From Rhea pennata (lineage: Eukaryota; Chordata; Aves; Rheiformes; Rheidae), in assembly GCF_028389875.1 (NCBI RefSeq), contig NC_084669.1, forward strand, positions 34,200,731 to 34,264,730: a stretch of 64,000 nucleotides of DNA. Reading direction: 5' to 3'. Positions 10,201 to 25,200 of this stretch are shown here, one piece after another. The notes under the pieces were generated by a model. The model was not told the origin of the DNA and ran no database searches. It saw nothing but the letters and a program-made list of their open reading frames with translations. The position numbers and the translations under genes were made by a program. Each line of letters starts with the position of its first letter. Position 1 is the first letter of the stretch.

Positions 10201-13200
10201 TCTCAGTGATTACTGCTTTTTTTTTTTCCTCTTCTTCATCTCTACAACCACCAAAAAGAAAAACTTCGTTAATGTCTCTGAAGATCTAGTAATGGTACAC
10301 CTTGCTGAGTCCCCAGTCTTTAATGGCTGGAATAACTTTTAAATTTGTGGCTGCCGGTCTTGTTAACTTCTAATATAGCTTGTGTCTGACTTAAGTCTTT
10401 GATTGCTCATTCTGCTCACTTGTATGGCCTGAGCAACTGCAAACATGTCAGTTGCTGAGACAGTGTATTTAGTAGTAAACACACTGAGTACTTGTCAGTC
10501 ACAGCCTGGTATGGATGAGATCAGACTATCCTCTTGTGCCAAGCAAAGATGTGAAGCATCCTAAATACAAAGTAGCTGGCCATTTTGTTTTTACAATCTG
10601 TTAAAGCAGTCTGTCTGCTGTAATCTGTGTGATTCCCCCACCACCACCACTGAAGTTTCCCCATCTGTGTCCCTTTGCAATGCTCTCTCTCCCCTTATAT
10701 TTTTAAGTCAGCATTTCCTTTTGGTAAGGTTTCTTAGTTGGTCAGCAGCCTTGACTGTGTTGGAAGGGAGAGTTGCAGTGGTCCATAGGAGAAAATGTTT
10801 GTCTTAGCTACCAGATGTGGTTTTTGTTTTGTCTGCTTACACTTGCAATGCTCATCTCCTTCCTAACCCCTCCCCCCCCAATTTAAGAGCCTTGTAAGAA
10901 GCAATGAACATAAAACTAAAAGTTTAGGCAAGCAGTCCTTGGTTCTGGAATTAGGCTACAACTGCAACTATATTAAGCTGGACAAAGAATGTTTGGAAAA
11001 AATGGGAGGTGACTTAAAGGTAGGTGGTAGAATTAGACTTTCTCAGCTTTTACTATATTTCAGATTAGAACTGCTTCCTTTGTAATAGCTTCCATGATGC
11101 AGCTCTTATTGTTTGAAATTTTTAGGTATACAACTGCCTCTAGAATTATTAGGTGTCTGAGAATAGACTGCTGAAGATAAAGTTTCTGTGATTGGGTAAA
11201 TTGAATGCCATTAGATGCTGAATGCCTTCTAGTATCCTTCCAGCTTTAAGATCTATAAATTGCTGATGCAGCTGTGGGAGAAAAAGGAGTTGCTGTGATG
11301 GTGTGAGTGACAGGTGGAGAGATGTGCTGAAATGGCAGTCTCCTCATAGAATTGAACATTCAGTCACCATGTATCAGTTATCCTCGAAACTTCGTGCTTA
11401 AGCAGATGTAAGTACCCTGCTGTGAGGAGGGGCACTCCTGCCCTTTATGCTTGCCACATCCTCTGCTTGTTGCTGGGCCCGAAAGTTGTGTGGCTGTAGG
11501 GTTGTTTTGTCAACCCATCTGAAAAATAGCATGCTTGAGAAAGGTTAGTCTTCTGTTAGTGTCAGTGGACTGAACCAGCTCATGCTGCTGTCATGTAGTT
11601 ATGGGATTGTGTGTAAGCGGTGTGGTGGGATTCCAAAGTTGCAGGAAGAAGACAGCATTGTGTTTTCTTGGCATCACCTAATTGCCAAAGCAGATAAAAC
11701 ATACTCTGAAAATACTTTCTTCAGCTGCATGTTGCTGCTTATTTTCTTGTGTAGTGACACAAGTTCTAGTAACAAAGGCACAGCTATTCAAAAAAAAAAA
11801 ATGCATGCAGGCAGCCCTCCAACTGCTCCCACACACCTCTAATATTTTTTTTAAGGGTTCTAAATACAAGTCTGGGGATTTGATAAATTGCATTGTACTA
11901 GTAAAGGTATTGCAAATAACTTCTAAATTACTGAGCAATGAAATCTTCAAAGCATTTTCCTTCATAGTTTGGCTTCCCAGTTTGGTAACTCATATTTAGA
12001 GCAAAAGCTGTCTGCTCGCTACACTGGACTGGTAATATCTACTTTTTTTTTAAAGTTGGTACACCTCAAAAAGGCCATCTGACAATTTTAGCTTAAATCA
12101 GTTTTTGCTGTGCAGTTTATCTGTTTTCTTCCTGTCTTCATGGGGTTCTGTAGCGTGAGAGTGTGTGTGGTCAGTGTTCACAACCTATGGCATGCCAGTG
12201 AACTAAAGCTTGCTTGAAACAGATGGAGCGCAACTGGAGGCGTGCCACGGAGACTGACATTCTTACTTAGTGATCTTGGCGTGTACTCTCCTGCAAAACG
12301 TGCTGAATTCCACATCTGTGTCCTATACATTTAGATAAAGGAATACCGTGAGCTGCATGGTCTGGCGCAAAGGGACATTGCTAATTAAAACCAACAACCT
12401 CCACTCTTGTGTTCCACAAACCAATGTCTGCTTAGTCAAAGCATACTTTCCGGCACTCAAGCATTTCTGCAGCCTAGGTAGACTTGTCTTCCCTGGTCAT
12501 CTTGTATGTAGAGCTAGCTACTGATATGTTCCTATGAGGACATTTCTTTCTGGGAAAGGTTTTAAGCCAAATTCTGTGTGTTATTTTTAATTTTTTTTAT
12601 TAAAAAAAAAAAAAACGCCAACGGCAGACTTTGGCTCAATGCTTTTAATCCTTGTCCTTTGTAGAAAATTGTTAAAAATGCACAGAAAGCATGTCTGGGC
12701 AAACACATTCTAGTGTTCCATGTGTAAAAAAGCTTTCTCTAAGCTGTAGGTTTTGAGAGAGGAGGGAAAAAACAGCAGAAAGTAATACGCATGAAGACAA
12801 TACAATCTTTGTGGATCTTCCGAATTTTAAAGATTGGGTTGTAACAATTTACTATTAGACAAATGAGGTTAAGTGTATTGGAATGTAGGTGTGAAAGATT
12901 TATCGCAGGTTTTGCTGACCAGACTGACTTTAAACATGACTAGCTGGGGTGGGTGAGACAGAATAACTGGGTGATGAAATGCTTTGGGACAGAGAGGAGA
13001 TAAAACAGCCCATAGTGATTAACTCTGTACAGTCTTTTGTCAGCCAGCACACTTATTTTCTTGTTCAGTTTATTCCTAACACAATAGGGCAATACTTTTG
13101 CTTCTCTTGTGTTTTACAGATTGTCTATAAGCATCAGCATGGGAGTGGGTTTAATTAGATGGATATTTTCCCAATGTTAATAATGCTTGAAATACTGCTC

Positions 13201-16200
13201 CCATATTCTGAAGACAGTTGGAGCTTACATTTGAGGTTGAAAACTGAAATTGTGCAATTTCTTTTAAAAGGCTTTAACCTAGGGTTTAAATGCAAGGATT
13301 CACAAAGCAGAAGAGCTTTTTCTAAACTGAAGTCTGACATAATGCTTTGCTTTAACTAATAAAGCTGTTGGAACTTGCACTGCTGGAAGGGAGAAACAGA
13401 AAACAGTTTGTTCTTGTGCCTTCCAACTGCTGCCTGTTTGTTGTTCTCTCTGCCTCCCCTCTTCCCCCTTTTGAAAGTCATAGATCAAAACCACAGAAAG
13501 GAGAATGAGCAGAATGGCTACTAGCTTAGAGATCTTTTTACTAGTTTTGATAGTAACAGTAAGTTAAACTGTAATGTTGGGAAAATTATTTATTTGGCTT
13601 TGTGCTTTTCTGTTTTGTCTGATAATTTTTTTCTGAATTAGGACTCAATCTGTTGTAGGACACATGTTTTTCCTTATGTCAAAACAGTGTTAATCAGTTT
13701 AAGCATATTTATTAGACCATTTTAGAAGCCATAGAAATGCTGACCTATTTATTAGACCATTTTAGAAGCCATAGAAATGCTGATCTATTTATTAGACCAT
13801 TTTAGAAGCCATAGAAATGCTGACCTATTTACATGTGAACAGATTAGTTTACTCGGAAGACAATCTATCCACTGAAATAAATATGTATATTTTAGATGAT
13901 TGCTTTAGCAGTTGTTGTGACATTAATTTGTCATAGATGGAATAAAAGCAGTATTGGTTTTACTATGCTGCATACACAACTTCTAGTGGTAGTTTTTCTT
14001 GAATAAATGTTAACCTTGAATGTTTGAGAAAGCTACAATTTATCTTTGTATGAAGAGGTTAATGTTAAGTCAGACCAACATTAATCTTCCTTCATCTTTG
14101 GAAAAAGATGCTTCTGAAAAGCCACACTTATCCACTCTTATCTTCTGGGTTCTTATCCTGTTTCTGTATTGCCAGTCAAATGAAACTTGTTTTGAAAGGA
14201 GAATTCAATTACACAAACACAAATCTTTGGTTAGTGTTTGTATGTGTTATCAGTGTTCAAGAACAAAGCGCATCCCTCAAACTACTTTATTAAAACACTA
14301 GTCTCAAGAGAAGTAAATAAATGTTTGGGGTTGGGAAAGGAGGTAGTTTTTAGCACAATACTCCTCGTGTTAAGATTAAGTTACTAATACAGCTTCATGA
14401 GGGAGTCCAGTAGAGATTCCACGTGCTGCTTGTTGTCAGTACCTGGCTTTTGCTGCCTAACAGTGTAGTCATGGGGCTTCTTTAAGCACAGGTTATAACT
14501 GAAGAAACATGTATTTGGAATGACAAGTCCTGACATTGTCTTAATGGTATCTGCCATGGAAGAAGCCCTTTTCTGCACACAATGGGGAAGTTTGTTTTTG
14601 AATGTTCTGGGAGTTTCAAAAATACTGGTTTTAGTCATGATATGCTTAACAATTGTTTGGAGACTTAGGACCTTATAGCAAAAATTGAGAAAAGTATCTT
14701 CTGATGACTGAAGGCAAAAGGATCACTGTCTGGGGAAGAGGTAAGACAGATTCATTTCAGTTCAGGAGTTGGTGTACTTGCACCTTTGTTTGCCCAAACC
14801 ATTGCCTTTTTGTATAATTTCTCTTGGGAAAGGCAGGACTTTGAGGCTGGACTGTGACAGCATCCTTAGATTCTAAGGTTTATGACTGAAGCAGGAGCTT
14901 TCTGAGTATGAACTTCATTCTTTAAAATCAAACAGTCAGATTCATGGTCTACTTACTGTATGGCCTGTAGCCATGTTAGACACTTATTTTTATTTAGAAA
15001 AATTCCATAATGCTCAATATATGGCTACATCCAGTGAAGCTTGTCTTTCATTTAAAAATGACCCATAATTAAAATGCAGTTTTCTTTGGAACAAGGAGAA
15101 GCAATCCCTATTTAAACTAGGAGTGGTTCTAAGTATTATTTTTCTGTAGCCAGCTATTTTGATGTTGACATTGTCCCAGAAATGTTAAGCAAGAATAGAT
15201 ACTCTTCTACAGCAGCATTTCTGAAGTATATGGCATTCTAGGGTGTTGGAATGAGTCTAGATTTTGATCTGGTGATCTTCAGGTGGAAGCCAGGACAGGG
15301 AAACTCCAGTGCAGTAGCTAGCTGAAAACTAAAGAACATGTTAGATACCTAACGCATGATATGAGTGAACATCACTTCACAGTTTGACTTCAGAGAGTAT
15401 CAGTGCCCTCCCCTTTCCTTTTCTTTTTTTAAGAAACAAAACTCTATATTAGAAGTTCTGGATTACTGAACTTTAACAGTTCAAATTGTTGATATGTCTG
15501 GTCACTTTTCCTGTATGTGACTCCTGAGACAATAGAGAAAACATCCTTAAATGCTTAACTACAGATAATTTCCTTCCACCTGATGCACTTAGGCCTTGGA
15601 CATCTATATTGTGTGACTGTGTGGTAACTACAGAGTTCCCATGCTGACTTCCATAGCTTCATCTTGGAGATGATATAACTTAGGCAAAGTAAGCCCAAGG
15701 TAGTGCTAAAAATGAAAAAGCTGACCTTGGATTCTTTTGGATGACAAAAATTGAATTCTCTTGACAATGAGAGATTATTGCTCTTTTAAAACCTGAGTTA
15801 TCTTGCTTTGGGACTTAGATACACTTGTAAGGCAATTTTAAATGTCCCATAGAATTGCAGTAATGAGAATGTAGTGGGTTTTTTGTTCTTCTACAGGTGG
15901 TCTTTTTATTTTTGTGGTGCTAGTTTTATTTGGTTTCTATTAACTGCAGCCTTTGAATCACTTACACTAGTATTGCTATGCTTCAGCTATGCTATTTCAC
16001 TGCTTCAGTTCCTTTTTTTTACACTGGGGCAAAACAAGCATTTCATTAAGGGAGTCTGATTCTTACCTAAAGACTCTACAGAGCTGAAGTTTTAAGAACA
16101 TGAAACTTCCCCCTCCCTTTTTTTTTTTGTAAAAAAAAAAAACAAAAAACAAAAAAAAAAACCAAAAAAAACCACTGTTGATTTCTGCAAATATATTCCT

Positions 16201-19200
16201 TGGCTCTTCAAAAATCTATCCTTGTTTGTTTCAGAATTTATCATGGCACGAAACAAATCTTTGAGTGGTTACTGACTTTACGTTAATTAGTTGAAGTTAC
16301 TGTAATGAACAATTCTACAATGTGCAATTTAGACTGGAAGTCTAAATTAGAATTAATTTAGAATGGAAGTTGTTTGCAAGGACTCTTCTGGATTCTTGTA
16401 CAGTGTCTTTGATATGAAGAACATTGTATTCTTGCACAGTAGTTAAGATTTAATTGTAGGGCCTTCAAAAATTACTTTGAAGACATGGAAACAACTAATA
16501 GTAAGAGCGTAAATGAGCTGGTTGCTTTTGACTTTAATTAAACAGGATTAATAAGTTAGGTATCAAGTGCATATGTATTTTAAACCCCATGACAAAATTA
16601 AATGCCTCATTCTGGTTTGCAATGTTCCTATTAACCTTGTTCAGCACATGACAACTGTGTGTCTGGCTTGTCGAACCTCCAAGGGCACTGCGTGAAGACC
16701 TTCAAAAACAAGGAATTTCAGAAATGTTTCTCTGGCAGCCTTATCCTTATTATATAACATTTTCTAAAGCACAGTGTCATAAAATAGAGCTCATGCTATG
16801 GGACAACTTCCTTAAATGTCAATGTTAGTATCAGCTTTCATTTTTAAATTTAAAATAATTGTAGTATTAACTGTTTTTAGCCAGCTGCTCCATGGAGGGG
16901 TCAGAGCATATGCTAAATAAAAACAGAAAATATCTACTGATAACCTTGAGATAAGGAGATGTGTTGCTCTAATTGTAGAGTTGATGGCTTGACTACTTAA
17001 AAATGAAAAATAAGATCAGTTGGTTGCTTCTGGCTGACCTCTATTATTTTACTGTGCTTCCTGGTCATTTAAAAGCATGGCTCAGTAGAAGGAAACACCC
17101 TTACTATGAACAAAGTCTCACTAGGCTCTCTGAAGGAGAGCTGGGTGAAAAGTAGGGGTAATATTTTGTAATTGTTGGCTAGTTTTCCTTGTGCAGTCTT
17201 GCTCACCTCTGGCATAGCTGGCTGCGTTGAGGTCCTAAAGGCTGGATGAGGAGCAGTTAACAGTTGTAGCAACAGGTGAGTTCAGGTGATTGGTCTTGGG
17301 GGAGCTGTCTGTTTCTTTTCTATATGTGCATGAGGTAAGATATTAAGAAAACATATTTGAAGTTTTTAATGTGTGAGTAGCTTTGGAAATTAATATTTAG
17401 TGAACGGGAATAAAATTCTGCTATTAAACTTGAGGTGAGAGCTAGATGAATGACCTTACCTGATGAAGGTTACTCTGTATTGAGGTCCTTCACTACCTGT
17501 TCTTTATCATGTCGAAGTGTTATAGATGCCTTTCTGTTTCGGTTTCACTGTGTGTGATTGCTTAGAAGTTATGAGATCACACAGAGTGAGGGAATCACCT
17601 GATGACTGCTTATGTCATTGCTGATCTTAGTAAGTATGTAAACAGGAAATAGTACAAGGATATTCAGCATGTTGTTACAGTAGTTGGTTGTTAACATGCA
17701 GACATGTTTGTTACAATAAATGAAGTAGTAGACATGCAGAAAAGTGACTGAGACTTTTATAACAACTGCTATACTTAATATGTTTTCTATTTGACTTCCA
17801 GTCCTCATTTTTGAATCCTCCTTGGTGTTGGGTTTGCTGGGCTTTTTGACTGTTTTGAAAAGGGTATGACAGCTACTTTATTTTGGTATTGTGATGGTAT
17901 CTTTAGATTTATACACTGTGTTAGAATACATCCAGGTTATCCAAGAGAACAAGAGATGCTGGTTGGTCAGTCAGTTCTGGACTTTCTTTCTAAAGCTACA
18001 CTATACCACATTTCTCTTCTGTATGGGCACAGTGACGCCCTGTGTGACTTGATGCTGGCACTGACCTTGACACCTTAGGAGAGCTGTAGGATTAGCAGAA
18101 TTGGTCTGTTGCCTGCAAGATTGGGAACGGCCAGCCTGTCTAGGCAGGCTGCCTACCTAGGTTGCTCTGGGGAGACGGACATGCAGTAGCTTCTCCCAGA
18201 TATATCTGTGGTTTATGTGATCTGTACGTGAACAGAGGGTGTGTTGTTTCACAGGATATGCATATAGGTAATGCCCTATCAATGTTGAGAAAGCGCAGTT
18301 GGGAGAGCTGCGTTGTTAGAGCAGTGGTGCATGTCGTCTGTGTGAAAGTCCAAGTCTAGGCTGACTCAGTGGTGGAGGATAGCCTGGACTTTGCTCTGGG
18401 AGTTGTTTTTAGGAATACCTTGCTCCACACTGGATCTCCACATAGATCCCTACAAGAGGGCTATCATAACACCCCTGAAATTGGTCCCTTGAGAGAAGAG
18501 GGCTTGAGAACATAGATCTGGCATAGATTGCTGGATGACTGAACTGGCTTGGTGGGCAGAAAGCCATGGATAGGCAGAGTTGGAAATTCAAAGTTAATTT
18601 ATCCCAAAATAGATTAGAGCATCTACTCTGTGTGGGTGTCAAGTTCATTCTTAAGACCACTCTCCAGGCTTTGTGTTACCTGACGGTTTGTAGCAGCAAG
18701 TAGAATGAGTAACAGGCAACCTAGAAAATATTATGAAGGTTTACTGTGCTTTCAGTTCTTCTTGAGCATGTGTAAAACGTGGGACTTCTTGGGGGGGTGC
18801 TTCTATAGGTAAATCTTAATTGAGGTGATGCATACCGATGTCTACTTCATGGTGCCAGCAGATCAATCCTCATTAGAATTTGAATAGAAGTTCTTTGCAA
18901 AGTTAATGAGTTAACTGAAGGTGTGTTTTCTCTTGTCATCTAAATCTTGTTTTGTCTAATAGAAACCGGTTAGCCTATGCAAATAAGTGATCAACCTTAC
19001 TGATAGATCTTACGTGGATTCCAGAATAACCCTTACAGAGAGTATTTTTGTAAATTTGCGTCCTGTTCTAGACTTATTTCAAGGTTCAGGCAGGCCTGTT
19101 TTCTGTATTGAGAGAAGCTGCAGAATATTTGGCAATAGATCCCTTACTTTGGGGTTAGTCAGTAAGATAGTATTCCATTCATATTTATGTAATACATTGA

Positions 19201-22200
19201 ACAGGGCTTGGAGCTCTGTACTGGAAAAAGACTTAATAGTCCCCATCAGATTGCTTGTAATTGATTTATTAAACAAATGTTCCTGACATAGGAAACACTC
19301 CCTTTCTAGTGAGATTGTCAGGGAAGTCAATTTTCAATTTAAAATTCAAGGTGATTTCTGATTACTTGAGTAATTGTGCTGGTTTTGTTATGGTGTGCTA
19401 TGGAAAAAAGCTTGCAGTTGCTTTGGAGAATTTCAGTTTCCTAGGCAGGAATGTGTATTTAAAGTGTTCTTTAGTTTTTGTTGTCCTTTTGAGTGTATTT
19501 ATTTGTTAAAACTTATTTTCTTTCCCCCTATGAATTTTGGGGATGAAGATTGCTGTGGAGGTTTTAGATCTGTTTCTGATCAGTTTCCTGCCTTTTGGTA
19601 ACTACAGTCTGCTGACGGAGTGGCTTCCTTAAAGGTTTGCTACTGTTAATGGACTTGTTGGTTTCACAGGTTTTATGTGATTTCCACCCCCTCCCCCCCC
19701 CCCCCAAAAAAAATGTAATTTGGTGTGAAGTTCAGGAGTTTCTCACCATGTTCCCCTGTCCCTGTAACAGACTAGAATTTCCATCCAAGTATATTCTGTG
19801 AATTGTTCTGATACATACCTCTGAGTGTTGGTGAGGGTGTCGTTGTCTAGTGCAGCCCTTCTCGAGAACATTATAGATGAATGTCAGGCTGAGCTTTGTT
19901 TAAGCATATAAAAATCTAGGAAGTGTCTGGCTTAGACCAGAACTTAATGCCTATTTGTAACCCTTTGAGGTAGGCATGACTCAGTCTTGCTTGTTCCTTC
20001 AGATTCTAGGGTTTTTTCCTCCCTGAATAGGATTCTTTCAAGTACCCTGTTTGTCATATTGTGAACATGAGATTACTATACAGAGGTGGATAACAGGTAT
20101 AACTTTGTTCATTACAAATTAAGTTTACCACATTATAGCCAAAAATACAAATTTTAAAAGGTCAAGAACAGCCATCTGAAGTTCCAAGTATTCTTCTTGA
20201 GACATCTTCTATTTAGTTTCCATTGGAAAAGTTCTTATAGATGGAATCTTGCTTAATGTAAACACTAACCATAATGTGGAATAGGAATTGTGGTTCATAT
20301 AGAAGCAAAGGAATACCAACAAGATCAGACCTAGTTCATGCATAGTTACTACAGTGCAGTTAAGACTTTGATACCACACATGCAGCAGAGTCGTCTGCGT
20401 TACTTCTAGTATTTCTGTGTTGTCTTACCAGCTCTTATAAAACCCTGTATGTGTATGCTGGAACAGAAGATGTTTCTGTCATAACTTCAGGGTAAACACT
20501 GCCATTGGGAAGGAGAACTGGGCTTAGTCAGTGTAGGGAAGCATGTCAGGTGTTTATATTCACTTCCACAGTTTTGTGGAAATGGAGAGGGAAACTTCTG
20601 ATTTTCGAATTTACCAGATGCTGTCAAGTGATCCTGCAGGATGTGGGTGCACACTTCCTGTGCAGATGCACGCATTAACAAATGTCTGTCTCTGTATCAG
20701 TGTATCCCAGATTTTCAGTCTGTCTGGGTGGCCAAATCAGTGTCATCTCTATTAGCAGCCTTGTTAAGGAGAGGGAGCTTAGCAAATAACTCCCTAAAGA
20801 ATTTCATACTGAATGATTTTCCTTAATAGCTGTTGTTATTATGGAGCACTTGTGGCTCTTTCTGCATATAAGAGGAACAAAAGAAGGAAGTTTTGGACAG
20901 TGATTCTTGCTGATGGTAATTCTTTAGCAATGTGAACAGACAGATCTTAAATGCAGTGTTGGTTTAATGGCTTAGTGTTTGGAGAGTCTGGATGCAGGTA
21001 GTAATTTGGACAGACTTGGAGGATTTCATCTGATTTTTTTGTTTTTTTTCTTCACACAAGCTTTAAGGTTGTTTATTATCCAGTTTAAGTATGTTCAGTG
21101 CTAGAGTATGGGTGTACAGGTGACTTGGCTGATTCTCAGTTATCAGTCAAATGCAGAATTGGTTTCTCTTGCTTTTGAAATGTGTTTTAAAATCATGTAC
21201 TTTAAAGTGATTTAAACTGTAAGATAGGATTATGTAATAATGCGGAGAGCAAGTTATTTCTTTTACTACAGGTATATGGATAAAAATACATTGTTCAAGG
21301 CTTCATCCTCTTTTTTCTTTTGCTTTACATTTTGTTTTTAATCCTGTAGGCTTGAGAAATGCTGCTCTTTAAATGAGCAAAATATCTTCAAAGGAAGTGG
21401 CATTCCAAAAAATGCTCCAGTAGTTGCTGAATACAGCTGAAACTGAAATAGCTATGTGTACAACTGGCAGCAAAATTACATTAGCAAGCAGGATTAGCCA
21501 TGTATCTACTAGTGGGAAAAAAGTAAATGACATCGCACTCTGAAATCTGTTTCCACTTGTGGAAGCTGGCTTTATGTGCTCATATCCACTATGAAGTGTG
21601 AACTGCATTTAAAAAGAAATACATATATGCACACACCTTTAAGTTCTTAAATCTACAAAATCTTGGCATAATCAGGCACACTCTTGAAGCATGTTTTATG
21701 GTTACTGAGAAATACCTAGAAAAAGGATACACTTGTGTGGCTGTAGGTGGTGGTAAAAACTGAGGACTTTTCAATATTTATTTGAACATCAAAATTATTA
21801 GAAGATACTGTGCTGTCTGTGCTGTGGCAGTGACACTGATCATGCCAAGGCTTCCTACTGCTACTGTTCTGTGTTCTTGCCCGATCTTCAGTCAGCTACA
21901 GTGAACTCTCTTACTGTTTTTGTCTGTATACTAATCTATGACATACAGCTTGGGGGCAAAGCTGAATTTGCCAGTGAGTGCAGCTCAAAGGTCAGCAAAG
22001 AGAAGGCTATATATTTTGTATAAAATTAAGATATAGTCTGTTAGCTTTAGCTGAGATGGATGATTGCTGCCCATGTGAAGGAGGTGGTGATGCCAAAGTC
22101 GGCAACAGAGTTATGGCATGCTTAGTGTCAACTCTGGACATACGGAAATAGAAATTCGTTCCTATTATTACTGGCTAAATGTTTTTTATATTCTTCCTCC

Positions 22201-25200
22201 TTTTTGGGGGAGAGAAGGAAGGGGATGAAAAATCTAGTTGCACTTGATCACTGGGCAAGTGACGAAGTTCTAGTAACATTTCCATGTTACAGCAATGTTG
22301 AACACTAGTAAATAACATTGTGTTACTTAAGCTGCTTATTCTTTGATTTTAATAATGAATTCTAGAAGAATTATAAGAATCAAGTAGTAAAAGCTGATAA
22401 CCTTGATGCTTTTCCCCACCTCAATTCATTAGATGTCAGGTCTTAATGGAGCCCTTAAACTAATGAGATACTGGCTACTGGAAGCTAACATTATTTTAGA
22501 TACTGCCTTCATGTTTTTAATTTGCCTGTGTATGTGTGCATGTGTATGGTGGGGTTTAAGCAAAAACAAGCATACTTTCGAATTTGAGGTTTTCATCATG
22601 ATGCCTGTAATGTTCTCAGACATGAACAAGTCACTATGCATAATGAGTAGGAAGTAAGTGGGATTTTTCCAATTCTTTATTGACCAATATTGAATAATAC
22701 TTTTTTTCTAACTAGGAAGTCCTTCCTACCAACTTAATTTATGGTGTTTTCTTGTGCTAGTGCTCTCAGCTTTTGAGGACTTCTTTAACTTAGCTGAAAG
22801 ATCCTCTTACTGTAACTATAAGCTTCTTACTTGAAGATCAGTTATTACAGAAGTAGTGTTTTCAAGAAATTTCATGCTATTCCAATTCTTGTTTCTATCA
22901 CGTCTTAGAATGTTACATTTGGGGCATGAGTTGATGTTTAAATTAAAAAAATAAATAATTTTTAAATAAATAATAAAATTAACTCTTTAATAAAAGCAGT
23001 ATTACTTGAGGATAGTGTAAATGGAAAAGCATAGACAAAAGAAGGAATCTGCTAAAGAAATTGAAACTGAACCTGACTCTATTTCCTAGGCTTCACAGGA
23101 GAGAGCTTAAGTATGCAATCCACTTGTAGCTATATGTTAATTTTAGACCAGCTGGGGATGAAGTGCACACTTGGCCAGTAACTTCTGGCATATACTTATG
23201 CAACATTTTGACTTAGTGGTTATTACATTCAGGAACCTCTATTGTGGTTTTTTCTCTATGCAAAGAAACTTTACCATCAAAGTCTGTGCTACATTATTAG
23301 GATTAATGAGGCTTTCTTTATCTCTAATGTTTTATGGTTGTAATTTCAGACAGAAGAACAAGGAAAGGTGAAAGCCATTAGAGCTGGGTTGCTGAACAGG
23401 GTGTACCACAGGGACAGAAGAGGAAGAGCTCTTGTCTACAGAATTTCATCCAAATTAAGGGTGTTTGATCTAATTTTCTTTCCATTTCCAGATCTCATGC
23501 TACTTGGGAGAAGTGAAGCTTTTAACATGCTTTATCAGGATTTTCTTCTATTTGAGAAGAATAAAATCATTCAGTGTTTTTGAACTGGTGTGTTCCTTGG
23601 CTTTAGGATGAAAGGTCTTTGGATTGTAATAAATTGCCGTGTTTGGATAGGCCTCTACAGACAAGTATGCTGAACTGGAATTGAAATAGGCAGGGCTTTT
23701 TTCAAGATGCATTTTCACACGTGGAACTTGTAGGTGAGCTCTGCTACAGTGAAGTGGCAGCTTAGCCTAGACTTGAACAAGTGCTTGAGGAATTACCTTT
23801 TGTCAAAGTTCAGCATTGACTGAAATTCTGAACATACATCTCTGACTATAAACCACAGCTTTAATTCATACCTTAATTGTTCATGAGAATTGCAGTGGTG
23901 AACAAAACTGCCGGTATGATATATCAGTTATGTTCTTCTGTATGCGCTGCTGCAAGAGTTGTGCAGTATACTATCCCTTCCCATTAGAGGAATCCTGTCA
24001 TGTGGATGTTTTCAGGTGCTCTTCAGCTCCTTTGCTGCTGTCCGGCTTTAATGCTTTGTTGTATGGAGACAGGCCCCAAGCGTGAACAGGTTACAGATGT
24101 CCCTCAGAAGCTTTGTTCAGATCTAGTCTTGTGTTTTAGAAACTGTTGCATTCTAGAACAGGGCTACACATCATTAGCTGACTTTTAATCTTGCTTATAA
24201 TCAGGTAGTAATTATTTTTTAAATTGAATTTGGGACACTGGAAAATTATTTTTTTAAAGACTTTGGAAGGTAAGAAAATACAAGCTCTGTCAGAATAATC
24301 TCGTTCTGTAATTTCTTATTGTAACTGATGAGGAAAATACACATTTTCTTGGAATAACTGAAAGTTACATGCAGGAGAGGGTGGAAGCTGTATGTAGGAT
24401 TTATACACTTGATTGTGTCTAATTTGGGGCTTTTCAGTGCAAGGAAGGTGTTGATTAACTTGAAGTTTAGCAGAGGCCACCGAGACAGTCCAGGGCTGAA
24501 GCACATGACCTGTGAGTAGAGTCTGGATGGGCTTTTTCAGCCTCGAGAAGAGAATGCTTTGGGGGCCCTAATAAATAGCAACCTTCCCATACCTGCAGGG
24601 CTGTCATTGGGAAGACAGAACCAGGCTTGCTTTCTTGCTGTGCGACTTGATCAAGAGAGACAGTGGTCATGAGCTTGAGTGGGAGGATCTGACTGGGTTT
24701 AAGGGAAAGGTTTGCACTATGAGGTTAATCAGGTATTGGCACGGGTTGACCAGAGGTTGTGAAATTTCCATGACCTGACTGGACAAAGCTCTAGGTAGTG
24801 TGGTTCAAATCTGATATACAGACTTTGCTTTGAGCAGGAGGTGGGACTAAATGAGTTCACAAGGCCTTTCCAAGCCTGAATGGTTCAGTGGTGGTCTTGC
24901 CGCAGTCTTTCTGCACCTTTCACTTACTGCATTTATAGCTTTATATTAATATGTCTGTCTCTCAAAACAGTAGACCTCCTCCCACGTGTAACAGATTGCT
25001 TTGTGAGCTACCGGGGTCAATTTTGTACACTGAAGATGGAGAAGTATTGTGTCTATGGTATCACTGATGTTGGAAAGTCTCACCATTGTTAACAATTTCA
25101 TATTTTATTTTCATTTATGTGCTATGTTTTGCTGTTGGAGGTGATCGACAGTGTTCCAAACCGGCTTCCTTACAAGCAGAGGTCTATTACCTGTGTTGCA

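Noticed and set aside
10755-10785. GTTGGAAGGGAGAG as a minus-strand CR1 end
   Set aside because: The match stops after about ten bases and lacks the flanking ATAGAATCAT and ACCTC blocks.
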